Source: Cohnella zeiphila
Lineage (GTDB): Bacteria > Bacillota > Bacilli > Paenibacillales > Paenibacillaceae
Length of the DNA stretch: 64,000 bases
Direction of reading: 5' to 3'
Assembly (NCBI RefSeq): GCF_014212055.1
Contig: NZ_JACJVO010000016.1
Location: forward strand, 1 to 64,000
Within the stretch, counting starts at the first letter, position 1. Every line of letters begins with the position of its first letter. Of the stretch, positions 7,394 to 16,837 are shown piece after piece. Below the pieces are notes generated by a model, which did not search any database, was not told where the DNA came from, and saw only the letters and a program-made list of their open reading frames with translations. A program made the translations under genes and the position numbers.

Positions 7394-8836
7394 CTATGCC
7401 TTCAGCCGCTCCAGCAGAAGTTTGTTGACCATCCCCGGATTGGCTTTGCCTTTCGTCTCTTTCATGATCTGCCCGACCAGGAACCCGATCGCTTTGTCCT
7501 TGCCGCCGCGGTAGTCTTCGACCGATTGCGGATTGGCCGCGATCACGGCGTCGACGATGGCCACGATCGCGCTCTCGTCGCTGATCTGCACGAGACCCTG
7601 CTCCTCGACGATCCGCTGCGGAGATTTGCCCGATTCGAGCATCGCCTTGAAGACGGTCTTGGCGATCTTCGAGCTGATCGTTCCTTTCTCGATCAGGCCG
7701 ATCATCTCTCCGAGACCTTGGCCGGTTATGCGGACATCGGCGAGCTCCAGATTGTTCGCGTTCAAGTAGCCGAGCAGATCGCCCATAATCCAGTTCGCCG
7801 AAGCTTTGGCGTCGCTCGTGTACTTCAGGCTCTCCTCGAAAAAGTCGGCGAGCTTGATTTGCGAAGTCAGAACGCCCGCATCGTAGGAAGGAAGCCCGAA
7901 TTGCTGCGCATAGCGCTGCTGGCGGGCGTCCGGAAGCTCCGGAATCGTAGCGCGGACGCGTTCTCTCCATTCCTCGTCGATATGCAGCCGGACAAGGTCC
8001 GGATCGGGAAAGTAACGGTAGTCGTGCGCTTCTTCCTTGCCGCGCATCGTGAACGTCTTGCCCTGCGCTTCGTCCCAGCGACGCGTCTCCTGAACGACTT
8101 CCCCGCCGCTCTCCAGAATTTCGGCTTGGCGGACCTGCTCGTATTCCAATCCGCGCTGCACGCCCCGGAAGGAGTTCATATTCTTGAGCTCCGCCCGCGT
8201 GCCGAACGCTTCCTGTCCGCGCGGACGGAGGCTGATGTTGGCGTCGCAGCGGAGCGAGCCCTCTTCCATCTTCACGTCGGACACGTCGCAATACTGCATG
8301 ATCGCGCGCAGCTTCTCCAGATAAGCCTTCGCCTCTTCCGGAGAGCGGATGTCCGGCTCGGACACGATCTCCACGAGCGGCGTGCCGACGCGGTTGAAGT
8401 CGGCCAGCGAACCGAAGCCGCCATCGATATGGGTCAGCTTCCCGGCGTCTTCCTCCAGATGGAGGCGCGTGATGCCGATTCGCTTCGTTTTTCCGTCCAC
8501 CTCGATGTCGATCCAGCCGCGGCTGCCGATCGGCTGGTCATACTGCGAAATCTGGTACGCCTTCGGCGAATCCGGATAAAAATAGTTTTTGCGGTCGAAT
8601 TTGCACCATTCGGCAATTTCGCAGTTGAGCGCCATCGCCGCTTTCATAGCATATTCTACCGCCTGGCGGTTCAGCACCGGCAGAACGCCCGGATGTCCGA
8701 GGCAGACCGGACAAGTATGCGTATTGGGCGGGGCGCCGAACGAGGTCGAGCAGCCGCAGAAAATTTTGGACTTCGTATGCAGTTCCACGTGCACTTCGAG
8801 TCCGATGACCGTTTCAAAAGGGGCCAGAATGGACAT
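7394..8836 (-). CDS. gatB: Asp-tRNA(Asn)/Glu-tRNA(Gln) amidotransferase subunit B
   Basis: A 480-residue GatB of normal length. It binds the mischarged tRNA, phosphorylates the Glu/Asp side chain with ATP and receives ammonia from GatA. The N-terminal cradle domain begins [13 protein letters not shown] and carries the zinc cysteines C27, C29, C42 and C45 (CGC and CPVC). The C-terminal YqeY-like tail domain (about 410-480) ends [15 protein letters not shown] 8836 has GGAAGGAG eight bases upstream. It is the last gene of gatCAB, starting 18 bases after gatA ends. Presence of the trimer implies indirect Gln-tRNA and possibly Asn-tRNA formation. Confidence 0.97.
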   Translation of the reverse strand: MSILAPFETVIGLEVHVELHTKSKIFCGCSTSFGAPPNTHTCPVCLGHPGVLPVLNRQAVEYAMKAAMALNCEIAEWCKFDRKNYFYPDSPKAYQISQYDQPIGSRGWIDIEVDGKTKRIGITRLHLEEDAGKLTHIDGGFGSLADFNRVGTPLVEIVSEPDIRSPEEAKAYLEKLRAIMQYCDVSDVKMEEGSLRCDANISLRPRGQEAFGTRAELKNMNSFRGVQRGLEYEQVRQAEILESGGEVVQETRRWDEAQGKTFTMRGKEEAHDYRYFPDPDLVRLHIDEEWRERVRATIPELPDARQQRYAQQFGLPSYDAGVLTSQIKLADFFEESLKYTSDAKASANWIMGDLLGYLNANNLELADVRITGQGLGEMIGLIEKGTISSKIAKTVFKAMLESGKSPQRIVEEQGLVQISDESAIVAIVDAVIAANPQSVEDYRGGKDKAIGFLVGQIMKETKGKANPGMVNKLLLERLKA

Positions 8837-8854
8837 GACGTTCGCTCCTTCCTG

Positions 8855-10303
8855 TTACAGCGCCGGGCGCAGCTTGTGATGTTCGGTCTGCCCTTCGAAA
8901 GCGTGGGCGGCGCGCAGCACCGTCCGCTCGTCGAACGGCTTGCCGATGAGCTGCAGCCCGACGGGCAGGCCGTCCGCCAATCCGCAAGGGACGCTGATCG
9001 CCGGAACGCCGGCCAGGTTGACCGGAATCGTGCAGATATCGTTCAAATACATGGTCAGCGGGTCGTTCACTTGCTCCCCGATCTTGAACGCCGTCGTCGG
9101 CACCGTAGGGGAGACGATCAGGTCGTACTTCTCGAACGCCTGATCGAAATCCCGTTTGATCAGGGTACGGACCTGCTGGGCTTTCTTATAATAAGCGTCG
9201 TAGTAGCCGGAGCTGAGCGCGTACGTACCGAGCATGATGCGCCGCTTCACTTCCGTGCCGAACCCTTCGCTTCGGGAACGGCGGTACAGATCGAGCAGGT
9301 TCGCCGGATCTTCCGCCCTCACGCCGTAGCGCACGCCGTCGAAGCGGGCCAGGTTGGAGGATGCCTCCGACGAAGCGAGCAAATAATAGGAGGCGACCGC
9401 GTATTCCGAATGCGGCAGCGAGATTTCTTCCCAGACGGCGCCCATCGCCTCGAACGTCCGCAGCGCTTCGAGCACCCGCTCCTTCACCTGCGGGTCGATC
9501 CCTTGGCCCATGTACTCCTTGGGCACGCCGATGCGCAAGCCTTTGACGTCGCCCGTCAGCGCGGAGACGTAATCGGGAATGTCCACGTTCGCGGACGTGG
9601 AGTCGCGCGAATCGTGGCCGGCGATCGCCTGCAGCACGTAGGCGGCGTCCTCGACGTTCTTCGTGAGCGGCCCGATCTGGTCGAGCGACGAAGCGAAGGC
9701 GACGAGGCCGTAGCGGGATACGAGGCCGTATGTCGGCTTCAAGCCGACGATGCCGCAGTAGGCGGCCGGCTGGCGGATCGAGCCGCCGGTGTCCGAACCG
9801 AGCGAGAAATACACTTGACCGGCCGCGACCGATGCGGCCGAACCGCCGCTGGACCCTCCGGGAACGCGCTCCAGGTCCCAAGGATTGCGGGTCGGATGGA
9901 ACGCCGAGTTCTCGTTGGAGCCGCCCATCGCGAATTCGTCCATGTTGAGCTTGCCCATCGTCACCGACTGCGCCTGGCGCAGCTTCTGAATGACGGTTGC
10001 GTCGTAGATCGGGTCGTAATTGGCCAGGAAGCGGCTTGCGCACGTGGTGCGCAGCCCTTCCGTGACGATATTGTCCTTGATGCCGGCGGGCAGCCCGAAC
10101 AGCAAGCCGCGCTCCTCGCCGGACGAATCCAGCTTGGCGGCTTGCTTGCGCGCGCCTTCCTCGTCGACCGCCAGGAACGCTTCGATCTTCCCGTCGGTCT
10201 CGCCGATCCGCTTCAGCGACTCCTCCACCAGATCGGCGACCGAGATTTCTTTATGATGAAGACGGTTATGTACATCGGATAACCGCAAATCAAACAGCGA
10301 CAA
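8855..10303 (-). CDS. gatA: Asp-tRNA(Asn)/Glu-tRNA(Gln) amidotransferase subunit A
   Basis: A 482-residue amidase-signature enzyme that hydrolyses glutamine and channels ammonia to GatB. The Ser-cisSer-Lys triad is visible: K76 in GIKDN, S151 in PGGSSGGSA and S175 in [11 protein letters not shown]. The glutamine-binding region and the C-terminal [10 protein letters not shown] match the family. Translation appears to start at TTG 10303, preceded by GGGAGG. It is the middle gene of gatCAB with 59 bases after gatC and 18 before gatB. Nothing unusual was seen. Confidence 0.97.
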   Translation of the reverse strand: MSLFDLRLSDVHNRLHHKEISVADLVEESLKRIGETDGKIEAFLAVDEEGARKQAAKLDSSGEERGLLFGLPAGIKDNIVTEGLRTTCASRFLANYDPIYDATVIQKLRQAQSVTMGKLNMDEFAMGGSNENSAFHPTRNPWDLERVPGGSSGGSAASVAAGQVYFSLGSDTGGSIRQPAAYCGIVGLKPTYGLVSRYGLVAFASSLDQIGPLTKNVEDAAYVLQAIAGHDSRDSTSANVDIPDYVSALTGDVKGLRIGVPKEYMGQGIDPQVKERVLEALRTFEAMGAVWEEISLPHSEYAVASYYLLASSEASSNLARFDGVRYGVRAEDPANLLDLYRRSRSEGFGTEVKRRIMLGTYALSSGYYDAYYKKAQQVRTLIKRDFDQAFEKYDLIVSPTVPTTAFKIGEQVNDPLTMYLNDICTIPVNLAGVPAISVPCGLADGLPVGLQLIGKPFDERTVLRAAHAFEGQTEHHKLRPAL

Positions 10304-10362
10304 ATCGGGTTCCTCCCTCGCGCGATATCAATCCGTATCCGGCAGGCTTGATTCCCGCCCTC

Positions 10363-10650
10363 TTAATCCAGGACCGCCGGCACCTTGATGTGCCCGTCCT
10401 CTTCCTCCGGCGCGTTCGCCATCACCTTATCCAGCGGCAGCGACTCCCGCACCTCGTCTTCCCGCATGACGTTGTACAGCGGCAGCACGTGGCTGGTCGG
10501 CTCGACGCCTTCGGTGTCCAATTCGTTCAGCTTCTCCGCATATTTCAGAATCGCGTTCAGCTCCACCGCAAGCCGCTCTTTCTCGGCCTCGGCCAGCTCG
10601 AGCCGAGCCAGGTTCGCGACGTGCTCCACGTCTTTGACCGTGATGCTCAT
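10363..10650 (-). CDS. gatC: Asp-tRNA(Asn)/Glu-tRNA(Gln) amidotransferase subunit C
   Basis: A 95-residue GatC, the small subunit that wraps round GatA and stabilises the GatA-GatB contact. It begins with the typical VKDVEHVANLARLEL helix and has the C-terminal loop LREDEV/PLDKVMANAPEEEDG-like pattern ending KVPAVLD. It is the first gene of the operon, with a good promoter 41-69 bases upstream and a GAGGAGG-type ribosome site before ATG 10650. Confidence 0.95.
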   Translation of the reverse strand: MSITVKDVEHVANLARLELAEAEKERLAVELNAILKYAEKLNELDTEGVEPTSHVLPLYNVMREDEVRESLPLDKVMANAPEEEDGHIKVPAVLD

Positions 10651-10690
10651 GTTCCCGGTATCCTCCTCGGTATCGGTGTTCGATCATATT

Positions 10691-10719
10691 ATTATATCGG
10701 ACAAGCAGAATGAACTCAA
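10691..10719 (-). promoter_or_regulatory. gatCAB promoter
   Basis: Minus-strand TTGAGT (10714-10719), a 17-base spacer and a perfect TATAAT (10691-10696), placed about 40 bases before the gatC start. I saw no T-box or other leader structure between the promoter and the gene. Confidence 0.75.
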
Positions 10720-10836
10720 TGAGGCCGCGAGCCGAATTCCTTTGCCGGCAGGCTCTTCCGGGCGCCTGATTCATATTCCGCCCAGAATGGGAATAATAAA
10801 GACATAGTGAATCGAGACTCGGGGGGTAATCATTCG

Positions 10837-11922
10837 ATGCCGCGATACCATCAGCACAACCGCCGGATTCCGCTGCGCGACGCCGGCCTGGTCGAGTTCG
10901 CCTCGGACGATCCCGGCGCTTGCGAGCTGCTGGAGCAGTTGACCGGCAAAAGCGAAGAAGGAGAGGACGGCCGGGTCTGGAAGCTGGAATTCGACCGGAG
11001 CGAGCCTTTTCTTCGCCTGGTCAACTCGCTTCACCGCCGATTGGACAAGGCGCAGCGCGAAGCGGTCCGGTGCCGGATCGTCTATTCCGATCCTCCGGAA
11101 GGCGAATCCGGACGAGGGCAGGACGGGCCGGACGAGGACGCGGCGGACGGATGGCTGCCGGTAGGATTCCTCTTCGTCGACACGGAACACGACCGCGCCG
11201 CGGACCTCATCGTCAACAGGCGCTTCACCAGCTATATGCAGCCGATCGTTCAGCCGGGAGGGCGGCGAATCGGCTACGAATTCTTGCTGCGCCCGCTGCC
11301 GGAGCAGCCGCCGTTTCGTCCCGCGAAGCTGTTCGATGCGGCACGCGAGGCGGGATTGCATTCGTATCTTGACCGGGAGGCGCGTCACAGCGCGATCCGG
11401 CTGGCCGCCAATCACACGGAACCGGGAATCAAAAAGTTCGTCAACTTCCTTCCTTCGTCGCTGTATCGGCCGTCCGAGTGCCTGATGGATACGTTTCGCT
11501 TCATACGGGAGTATGGCATGGATCCGGAAGATTTCGTATTCGAGGTCGTCGAGACCGAACGAATGGACGATCTCCGTCATTGGCTGGATATTTTCGAGCT
11601 GTACCGAAAGGAAGGAATTCGGCTGGCGATGGACGACGTCGGGGAGAAATTCGCGACTGTCGAAGCGATGGAGCGGCTGCGTCCGGACTATGTGAAGCTG
11701 GACCGGCAGTGGATCGCCGGCTGCCATGCCGACGCGGACAAACAGCGCCACATCGACGAGGTTCTCGACAAGGCTTCCCGCTTCCACGGGGTCGTGCTGG
11801 CCGAAGGGGTGGAAGACGAGATGGATTGGCAGTATCTCGCCCGGTCGGGCGTTCCGTTGATGCAAGGCTACTTGTTCGGCATTCCGTCCCCGGTGCCCCT
11901 TCCGGCACCGGTTCGCGTATAA
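10837..11922 (+). CDS. Stand-alone EAL-domain protein (putative c-di-GMP phosphodiesterase)
   Basis: A 361-residue cytoplasmic protein with an EAL domain at about 125-360 and an unrecognised acidic N-terminal part. The signature E is kept but reads EFL (GYEFLLRP). Other residues needed for metal binding and catalysis are present: N in FVNF, E in FEVVETE, the aspartate pair in MDDVGEKF, K in YVKLDRQW, E in LAEGVED and Q in QGYLFG. Activity is therefore plausible, with DDVG replacing the usual DDFG. ATG 10837 is chosen because GGGGGGT lies nine bases upstream. No GGDEF, PAS or membrane segment is present. A strong terminator follows. Confidence 0.88.
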   Translation: MPRYHQHNRRIPLRDAGLVEFASDDPGACELLEQLTGKSEEGEDGRVWKLEFDRSEPFLRLVNSLHRRLDKAQREAVRCRIVYSDPPEGESGRGQDGPDEDAADGWLPVGFLFVDTEHDRAADLIVNRRFTSYMQPIVQPGGRRIGYEFLLRPLPEQPPFRPAKLFDAAREAGLHSYLDREARHSAIRLAANHTEPGIKKFVNFLPSSLYRPSECLMDTFRFIREYGMDPEDFVFEVVETERMDDLRHWLDIFELYRKEGIRLAMDDVGEKFATVEAMERLRPDYVKLDRQWIAGCHADADKQRHIDEVLDKASRFHGVVLAEGVEDEMDWQYLARSGVPLMQGYLFGIPSPVPLPAPVRV

Positions 11923-11936
11923 GTTCATTCACGACA

Positions 11937-11973
11937 AAGCCCGCGCCGATCGGACAACGATCGGCGCGGGCTT
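11937..11973. terminator. Bidirectional terminator between convergent genes
   Basis: A perfect 16-bp inverted repeat (starting AAGCCCGCGC) around the loop GACAA. It lies between the EAL gene on the plus strand and the small minus-strand gene ending at 11993 and would serve both. Confidence 0.85.
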
Positions 11974-11992
11974 GCATGTCGGGGCTATTCGC

Positions 11993-12367
11993 TTAGATCC
12001 AGGCTTTCAAGTTCACTTGCCGGATAAAATCTTCCCGGCTCTGCACTTCCTTGTCGCTCTCGGGCTTCGGCGCGCTATCTCCGTTCATGATGCGCCGGAA
12101 CAGCTCTTCGTTCCGCGTCGCCAGCGCGAAGTCGATCAGCGCCTCGCGTTCGATTCTCTCGGCTTCCAGCCGAAGAAGCGTCTCCTCCAGCTCGACGTCT
12201 TCCGAAGAGACGTAATATTGCCGGTTCGTCTTCGGAACCCGGACGATATAGTCGAACACGCTGTCGCCGTTGCGATCGTAAGCGATGAGATAACCGTAGT
12301 CTCCTACGGGCAGATTCTGTTCGAAGCGGTCGCCGACGATAACGACTTTTTCCCCCAATTTCAGCAT
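11993..12367 (-). CDS. Conserved small protein of unknown function
   Basis: A 124-residue cytoplasmic protein. Residues 1-55 are beta-rich and open with LKLGEKVVIVGDRFEQNLPVG split across an SH3-like pattern (KVVIVGD, GDYGYLIAYDRN, YIVRVP); residues 56-100 form a charged helix (VELEETLLRLEAERIE). The frame is open to 12535, but GAGGAGGGG just before ATG 12367 marks the start. I do not recognise a named family. It faces the EAL gene across a shared terminator. Confidence 0.7.
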   Translation of the reverse strand: MLKLGEKVVIVGDRFEQNLPVGDYGYLIAYDRNGDSVFDYIVRVPKTNRQYYVSSEDVELEETLLRLEAERIEREALIDFALATRNEELFRRIMNGDSAPKPESDKEVQSREDFIRQVNLKAWI

Positions 12368-12407
12368 GAGGTTCCCCTCCTCTAGACGAAAAGAAAGTCC
12401 TCTTTCT

Positions 12408-12437
12408 ATCCTACTAAATATTGACCCTTCAATGCAA
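12408..12437 (-). promoter_or_regulatory. Candidate promoter of the small gene at 11993-12367
   Basis: Minus-strand TTGCAT (12432-12437), an 18-base spacer and TAGGAT (12408-12413), about 40 bases upstream of ATG 12367. The -10 is imperfect, so this is tentative. Confidence 0.4.
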
Positions 12438-12610
12438 ATGGCCCAGCTTGCTAGAGTTGATGATAGGTCCCTCGTCGCCCCTTTACTTTCAATATATTCT
12501 CGGATCCCATACAAATGTAAGATGTCCCCCCTCAACTCCGTAAAAAAGAGGCGTACCTTGTGGATAACCTTAATTCCAACCTCGCCGCAAATTCCCGTTA
12601 ACGCGGCAAA

Positions 12611-12644
12611 GGACGGCGAGCTTTCGATCGCCGTCCCCTTTTTT
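12611..12644 (-). terminator. Terminator at the end of the glycan locus
   Basis: A 9-bp perfect stem (GGACGGCGA with TCGCCGTCC, 12611-12636) lies immediately after the stop codon of the 1323-residue gene. The T-rich side on the plus strand is better (CCTTTTTT at 12635-12644) than on the minus strand (TTTG), so it may also insulate against plus-strand transcription. Confidence 0.6.
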
Positions 12645-15600
12645 AATAACCGAACACCTTGACCTCCGAAAGGAAGAAATACTCGTTGACGGTTTTGACG
12701 ATGCGGATATAGCGGTAGGGCATGGCGTTGTCGTACACCGGCGTGATCCAGGTCGATTGATAGGGAAGGCTGGACGCCGTCTGGCCGGCCAAGACGGCAT
12801 AGGTTCCGAAGTTCGGATCGTTGGACGCCCTGACTTCAAAGTTCCGCCTCGTGGAAGGCTGATCGACATCCTGTCTCGTGACGAGATCCACTTGCGAGAT
12901 CGTACGGGCAGCGCCGAGATCCACCTGCCACCAATGGTTAGGCGAGCCGGTCTCTCCCGCCGGAGCCCATCCCGTGCCCGCGTTGCCGTCCACCGCGGCG
13001 CTCGGGCCGAAGCCGCCGGCGCCCGCGTAAGTCGACGAAGCTGTCGCCGTACGCCCGCCGGCGAGCTCGGTCGGCGCGATTCCGGTCTTGATATCGCGAT
13101 AGGCCTGCTCGATGCCCGCCTGATCGATCGTCGTCTGCGAATGTCCGTCGTTGTTCGTGAGCGTATTCGGCAGCGTATCGACTTGATAGCCTAGGTGCAC
13201 GTTCATAGGCGTGTTCGCAATGACATTGTTGGATACGGTCATTCCGCTGCTGTTCGAATCCAGATAAATTCCGGCGATCGGATAGCAAGCGGGATCCTGC
13301 GTGCCGAAATCGCATGCTTTCGGCTCGTGATAGGCGCCTTTGATATTATCGTGGATGTAATTCGCGTCGATCACGGTGCCGGGCGCTTTGGACAGCGTGT
13401 AAATGCCGGCGCCGTCGTCGTGGTATTGCAGGGTATGGTGGACGTCGTTATAGCGAATCCGATTGTTCTGCAGCGCGGTGTCGCTGCCCGTCCATCCCCA
13501 GCCTACGCTAATTCCGGTATACGGCACGTAAGCCACTTCGTTATGTTCGATGGCGATGCCGTCGACGAAACCAGCGAAAATGCCGACGCTGCCCGAATAA
13601 TACTGCCCGACGGCCGTGACATAATTGTTCTCGATCGAATCGTTTCTGCTGCTCTCCCGGCTATCGGCAGGATTCTGAACGAGGGAAGCCCCGACTTGAA
13701 TTCCGTTGCCTCCGATATTTCGGAAGACGTTGCCGACGATTTCGTTGTCATGCGTGCCGGACACCAGGGACAATCCCGAGGCGCTCATGTTCTGGAAAGT
13801 ATTTCTCTCGAAACGGATCGCTTCCGCGTTCTTCACTTCCACGCCGCCCGGCAGCATGTTCTGTTCCACGGAATGTCCCGCCTGTACCCCGACGTAGCCG
13901 CTGCTTGAAGGCCCCGTAAAGGTGGATCCTTCAAAACGGAGCCCCTTGAACTGGATGTTGTGAACCGGTGCGTTCAGGGACGAGCCCGCAACTTGCACAA
14001 TCGTCTGCAGACGCGGCGCCAGAACGTTCGCCGTCGCCATATTCTCGCCTTCGCGAGGCATGTAGAACAATTCGTTCGTTGCGTTGTCGATGTAGAACTC
14101 GCCCGGCGCGTCCAGAAATTCCTTCGCGTTCTCGAAATAATAGCTTTGCTGGCCGTCGCTGTCCGTCTCCATGTTCGGCCATGCCAGGCCGAAGTTATTC
14201 GCCTTCTCCGGGCTTTGGACGGTTACGGCGGCGACGTTCCCGCTCAGCGAGAATGAGGACAATCTTAACTTGGACTCGTTCCAGTGCTTCTTGACCACCA
14301 TCATGACATCGGTAAAATGGTTCCAATTGGCAATCTCGCCGCTGTTCAGCAGCACGTTCTGGTTCGGGATGTCCCAATTCTTCACGCGGTAGTAGCTTCC
14401 GACGTTCGGCGTTCGGGCCCGGATTGCCGGCTTGCCGTTGACGTAAAGGCTCAGCGGCCGCACGGAACCGTAAGAGGCCAGGCTCGCTTTATAGACGCCG
14501 CCTCCGGTAGAGGTCCAGCCCGTAACCCGGTAGGCGCCGTTAATTGTCGGATGAGCGCCGGGCGCGGCTTCGTAGATCACATTGTACCCGTTGCCGCCCG
14601 AGTCCGCTTCCGACAAGGCGAACGTGGAGCCAAGCGTGTAGGTTCCGTCCGCCAGATGAACGGCAATATCCCCCGTCATGCTCCCATTGACGGCGCGCAC
14701 TTTGTCCCTTGCGTCCAAGAGCGAGCAAGGGGACGATTCCGTGCAGGCGGTCCCGGTACCGGCCGGCGAAACGTAGAAGTCGGACGGAACGCCGCCTTGC
14801 CCGCCTGTCGCCAGAACGACATCCGCATCGGCGACGGGAGCCATCGGAACGATAACGGTCGCGTCGTTCGGCTCATAGGGCGCCTTCGCCGCGCTGACGG
14901 TATACTTGCCCGACAGCTGCGGAACGGATATCGCGTACGAACCGTCCGGTCCGGAGACGGCCGTGCCCAGGTTCCCTGAATCGTCCCCAAAAGGATGAAG
15001 GGTTACCGTCGCGCCTCCGACCGGCTGGTTGTTCTCATCCACGACATGGCCGCTGATCGGGTATTTCCCTTTCGCGATGCCGAACACTCGCATTTCGGTC
15101 AGGAATACGTATTCCGCCCCGGTCTTTTGGTACCGAACATACCGATAGGTGTTCGACGTATTCAGATCCAGCCCCCAGGTCGGGGCGGCGAAGGCGGTTC
15201 CCCCGACGCTGCCCAGCACGTCATAGGTCGCAAAGGAAGGGTCGTTGGAAGCCCGAATCTCGAAGTTCTTCCTCTCCCCGTCGTACGTGCTGGTCGGGCG
15301 GGCTTCGATCTCCACTCTCGTAATCTTGGATTCGGCTTCAAGGTCCACCTGGATCCAGGCGCTGCCGGTCGACGAAGATTTGGCGTTCCAGCCGTTCGTG
15401 AAATTGACCCCGCCGTCGACGGCCTGCTCCGGCGGGTAGGACTGGTCGATTCCTGTACCGTCGGAGCTGGCAACCGGCTTGTGCAATCCGATGTTGGTCA
15501 CCGAATTGCGAGAAGCGCTAAACGTGCGCTTGGCGTTCCGCAGCGCCATCAAGGCTTCGCCCAGCGCGGATTCCGTCGCGTTCGGGTCCGCCAGCAGCGC

Positions 15601-16614
15601 GTTCAGGCCGCCCGTCGCCTGCTGCAAATATTCGGCCGCCCAGGAAGGGTATTGATCCGTTCCGTCGCCGACCGACGAGCTGCTCAGCAAATTGTTCGCA
15701 TCCGTCACATCCTGCTGCAAGGCAGCGGCGTTCAACGAATCGGGGACGGAGCCTGTCCAAACGACGCTGTTCGTCGTCACTTTGCGCGCCTGAATATCCA
15801 CTTTGTCGTTGTAAACCGAGTAGACCATCATCTCTTGAGGAGATCCGCCTACGGGCGTGGTGGATCCCGCGTTGACGAAGACGTTCTCTCCCTTATAAAG
15901 GCTGGCAGATCGGTGAAGATGCCCGCTGGTCACAATCGCCTGGGGATATTTTTGCAAAATGTTTTTGATCTGCCTCCATTGGCGGACGCCGTCGCGCCAT
16001 CCCTTAAGCCCGTAATTGTCCTGGATATAAGTGCCGCTCACCGTCTCCTGAAGCGGCTGATGGATAAAGACGAAGATCGGCTTGTCGTAATCGGCGTTCT
16101 CGGCCAGCTTGCTGTCCAGCCAGTTCAGCTGCGTATCGGAGATCATCGCTTCGTCGCTGCCTTCGTTCTGTTCGGTGCCGAGGAAAATAAAATGATAGCC
16201 ATGTACCCACGCGTCGTAATACATGCCGGGCATGCCCGTCTTCGTCTCGAAGCGCTGCTCCAACTGCGGGAACGTGCCTGCCGTCGACCGGACATCGTGA
16301 TTCCCGACGATAAAGTAAGCGGGCGGGTGCGCGTTCGCGTTCATGACCGACATCAGATCGTCGTACTGCGCATCCGTGCCTCCATCCGTCAGATCCCCCG
16401 TGATGACGAAAGCCTCGCACGACTGCGCCGTCGAAATTTGGAGCGCCGTCGCGAGATTGGCATCGCTAGTCGGCATGTGGGTGTCGCTGGTCAGGCAAAA
16501 TTTGAAATCCAGCGTCGAAGCCGATGCTTTCTCCGCGGGCATGTCCAAAGCGGATAACGCGCTCCACAAAAGGGCGACTGCGGCAAGGATGCCGACTTTG
16601 TTCAGCTTGTTCAT
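12643..16614 (-). CDS. Secreted metallophosphoesterase fused to beta-helix (GH141-like) and F5/8C domains
   Basis: A 1323-residue secreted protein. In order, approximately: signal peptide (1-33); calcineurin-like phosphoesterase (36-275) with DTHM, GDLTDGG, GNHDV and GHLHR; a helical FIVAR-like segment (290-370); an F5/8 type C domain (372-512); a carboxypeptidase-regulatory-like beta sandwich (518-605); a right-handed beta-helix (610-1185) opening DFYVSPAGTG and containing ISVGWGW; and a second F5/8 type C domain (1190-1323). The beta-helix resembles the GH141/polysaccharide-active group; that assignment is inference. ATG 16614 follows AGGGAG. It is the last gene of the locus. A phosphoesterase and a glycan-active beta-helix on one chain is unusual. 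Confidence 0.85.
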   Translation of the reverse strand: MNKLNKVGILAAVALLWSALSALDMPAEKASASTLDFKFCLTSDTHMPTSDANLATALQISTAQSCEAFVITGDLTDGGTDAQYDDLMSVMNANAHPPAYFIVGNHDVRSTAGTFPQLEQRFETKTGMPGMYYDAWVHGYHFIFLGTEQNEGSDEAMISDTQLNWLDSKLAENADYDKPIFVFIHQPLQETVSGTYIQDNYGLKGWRDGVRQWRQIKNILQKYPQAIVTSGHLHRSASLYKGENVFVNAGSTTPVGGSPQEMMVYSVYNDKVDIQARKVTTNSVVWTGSVPDSLNAAALQQDVTDANNLLSSSSVGDGTDQYPSWAAEYLQQATGGLNALLADPNATESALGEALMALRNAKRTFSASRNSVTNIGLHKPVASSDGTGIDQSYPPEQAVDGGVNFTNGWNAKSSSTGSAWIQVDLEAESKITRVEIEARPTSTYDGERKNFEIRASNDPSFATYDVLGSVGGTAFAAPTWGLDLNTSNTYRYVRYQKTGAEYVFLTEMRVFGIAKGKYPISGHVVDENNQPVGGATVTLHPFGDDSGNLGTAVSGPDGSYAISVPQLSGKYTVSAAKAPYEPNDATVIVPMAPVADADVVLATGGQGGVPSDFYVSPAGTGTACTESSPCSLLDARDKVRAVNGSMTGDIAVHLADGTYTLGSTFALSEADSGGNGYNVIYEAAPGAHPTINGAYRVTGWTSTGGGVYKASLASYGSVRPLSLYVNGKPAIRARTPNVGSYYRVKNWDIPNQNVLLNSGEIANWNHFTDVMMVVKKHWNESKLRLSSFSLSGNVAAVTVQSPEKANNFGLAWPNMETDSDGQQSYYFENAKEFLDAPGEFYIDNATNELFYMPREGENMATANVLAPRLQTIVQVAGSSLNAPVHNIQFKGLRFEGSTFTGPSSSGYVGVQAGHSVEQNMLPGGVEVKNAEAIRFERNTFQNMSASGLSLVSGTHDNEIVGNVFRNIGGNGIQVGASLVQNPADSRESSRNDSIENNYVTAVGQYYSGSVGIFAGFVDGIAIEHNEVAYVPYTGISVGWGWTGSDTALQNNRIRYNDVHHTLQYHDDGAGIYTLSKAPGTVIDANYIHDNIKGAYHEPKACDFGTQDPACYPIAGIYLDSNSSGMTVSNNVIANTPMNVHLGYQVDTLPNTLTNNDGHSQTTIDQAGIEQAYRDIKTGIAPTELAGGRTATASSTYAGAGGFGPSAAVDGNAGTGWAPAGETGSPNHWWQVDLGAARTISQVDLVTRQDVDQPSTRRNFEVRASNDPNFGTYAVLAGQTASSLPYQSTWITPVYDNAMPYRYIRIVKTVNEYFFLSEVKVFGY

Positions 16615-16837
16615 TACACTCCCTCATTTCGTCGCGATAATGGGATGATCGGCTCATCCGGAGTGCCTTGCGAACTCACGCCTACCGGTAAACGACCGTT
16701 CTTATTCGCGAAAAAATTCTCCTCGATTTTCCCGTCGCATCCCCCCTTTCAAGAGGATTTTCGCCATTCAAGGCGCATCGGCGCATGGCGACTGTCCCCC
16801 GCCGCAGGGGCAGGGGACTCTGCATCCGACGGCCGCG

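Noticed and set aside
7370..10282. 970-codon plus-strand open frame opposite gatB and gatA
   Set aside because: It is the mirror of two certain minus-strand genes in GC-rich DNA; its product has no recognisable domain and is rich in R, H, D and L as expected from antisense frames.
10651..10760. T-box or riboswitch upstream of gatCAB
   Set aside because: The promoter lies only about 40 bases from the start codon, leaving no room for such a structure.
10771..11928. 385-codon minus-strand frame opposite the EAL gene
   Set aside because: The plus strand encodes a clear EAL domain with all motifs; the opposite frame has no motif and begins in the terminator region.
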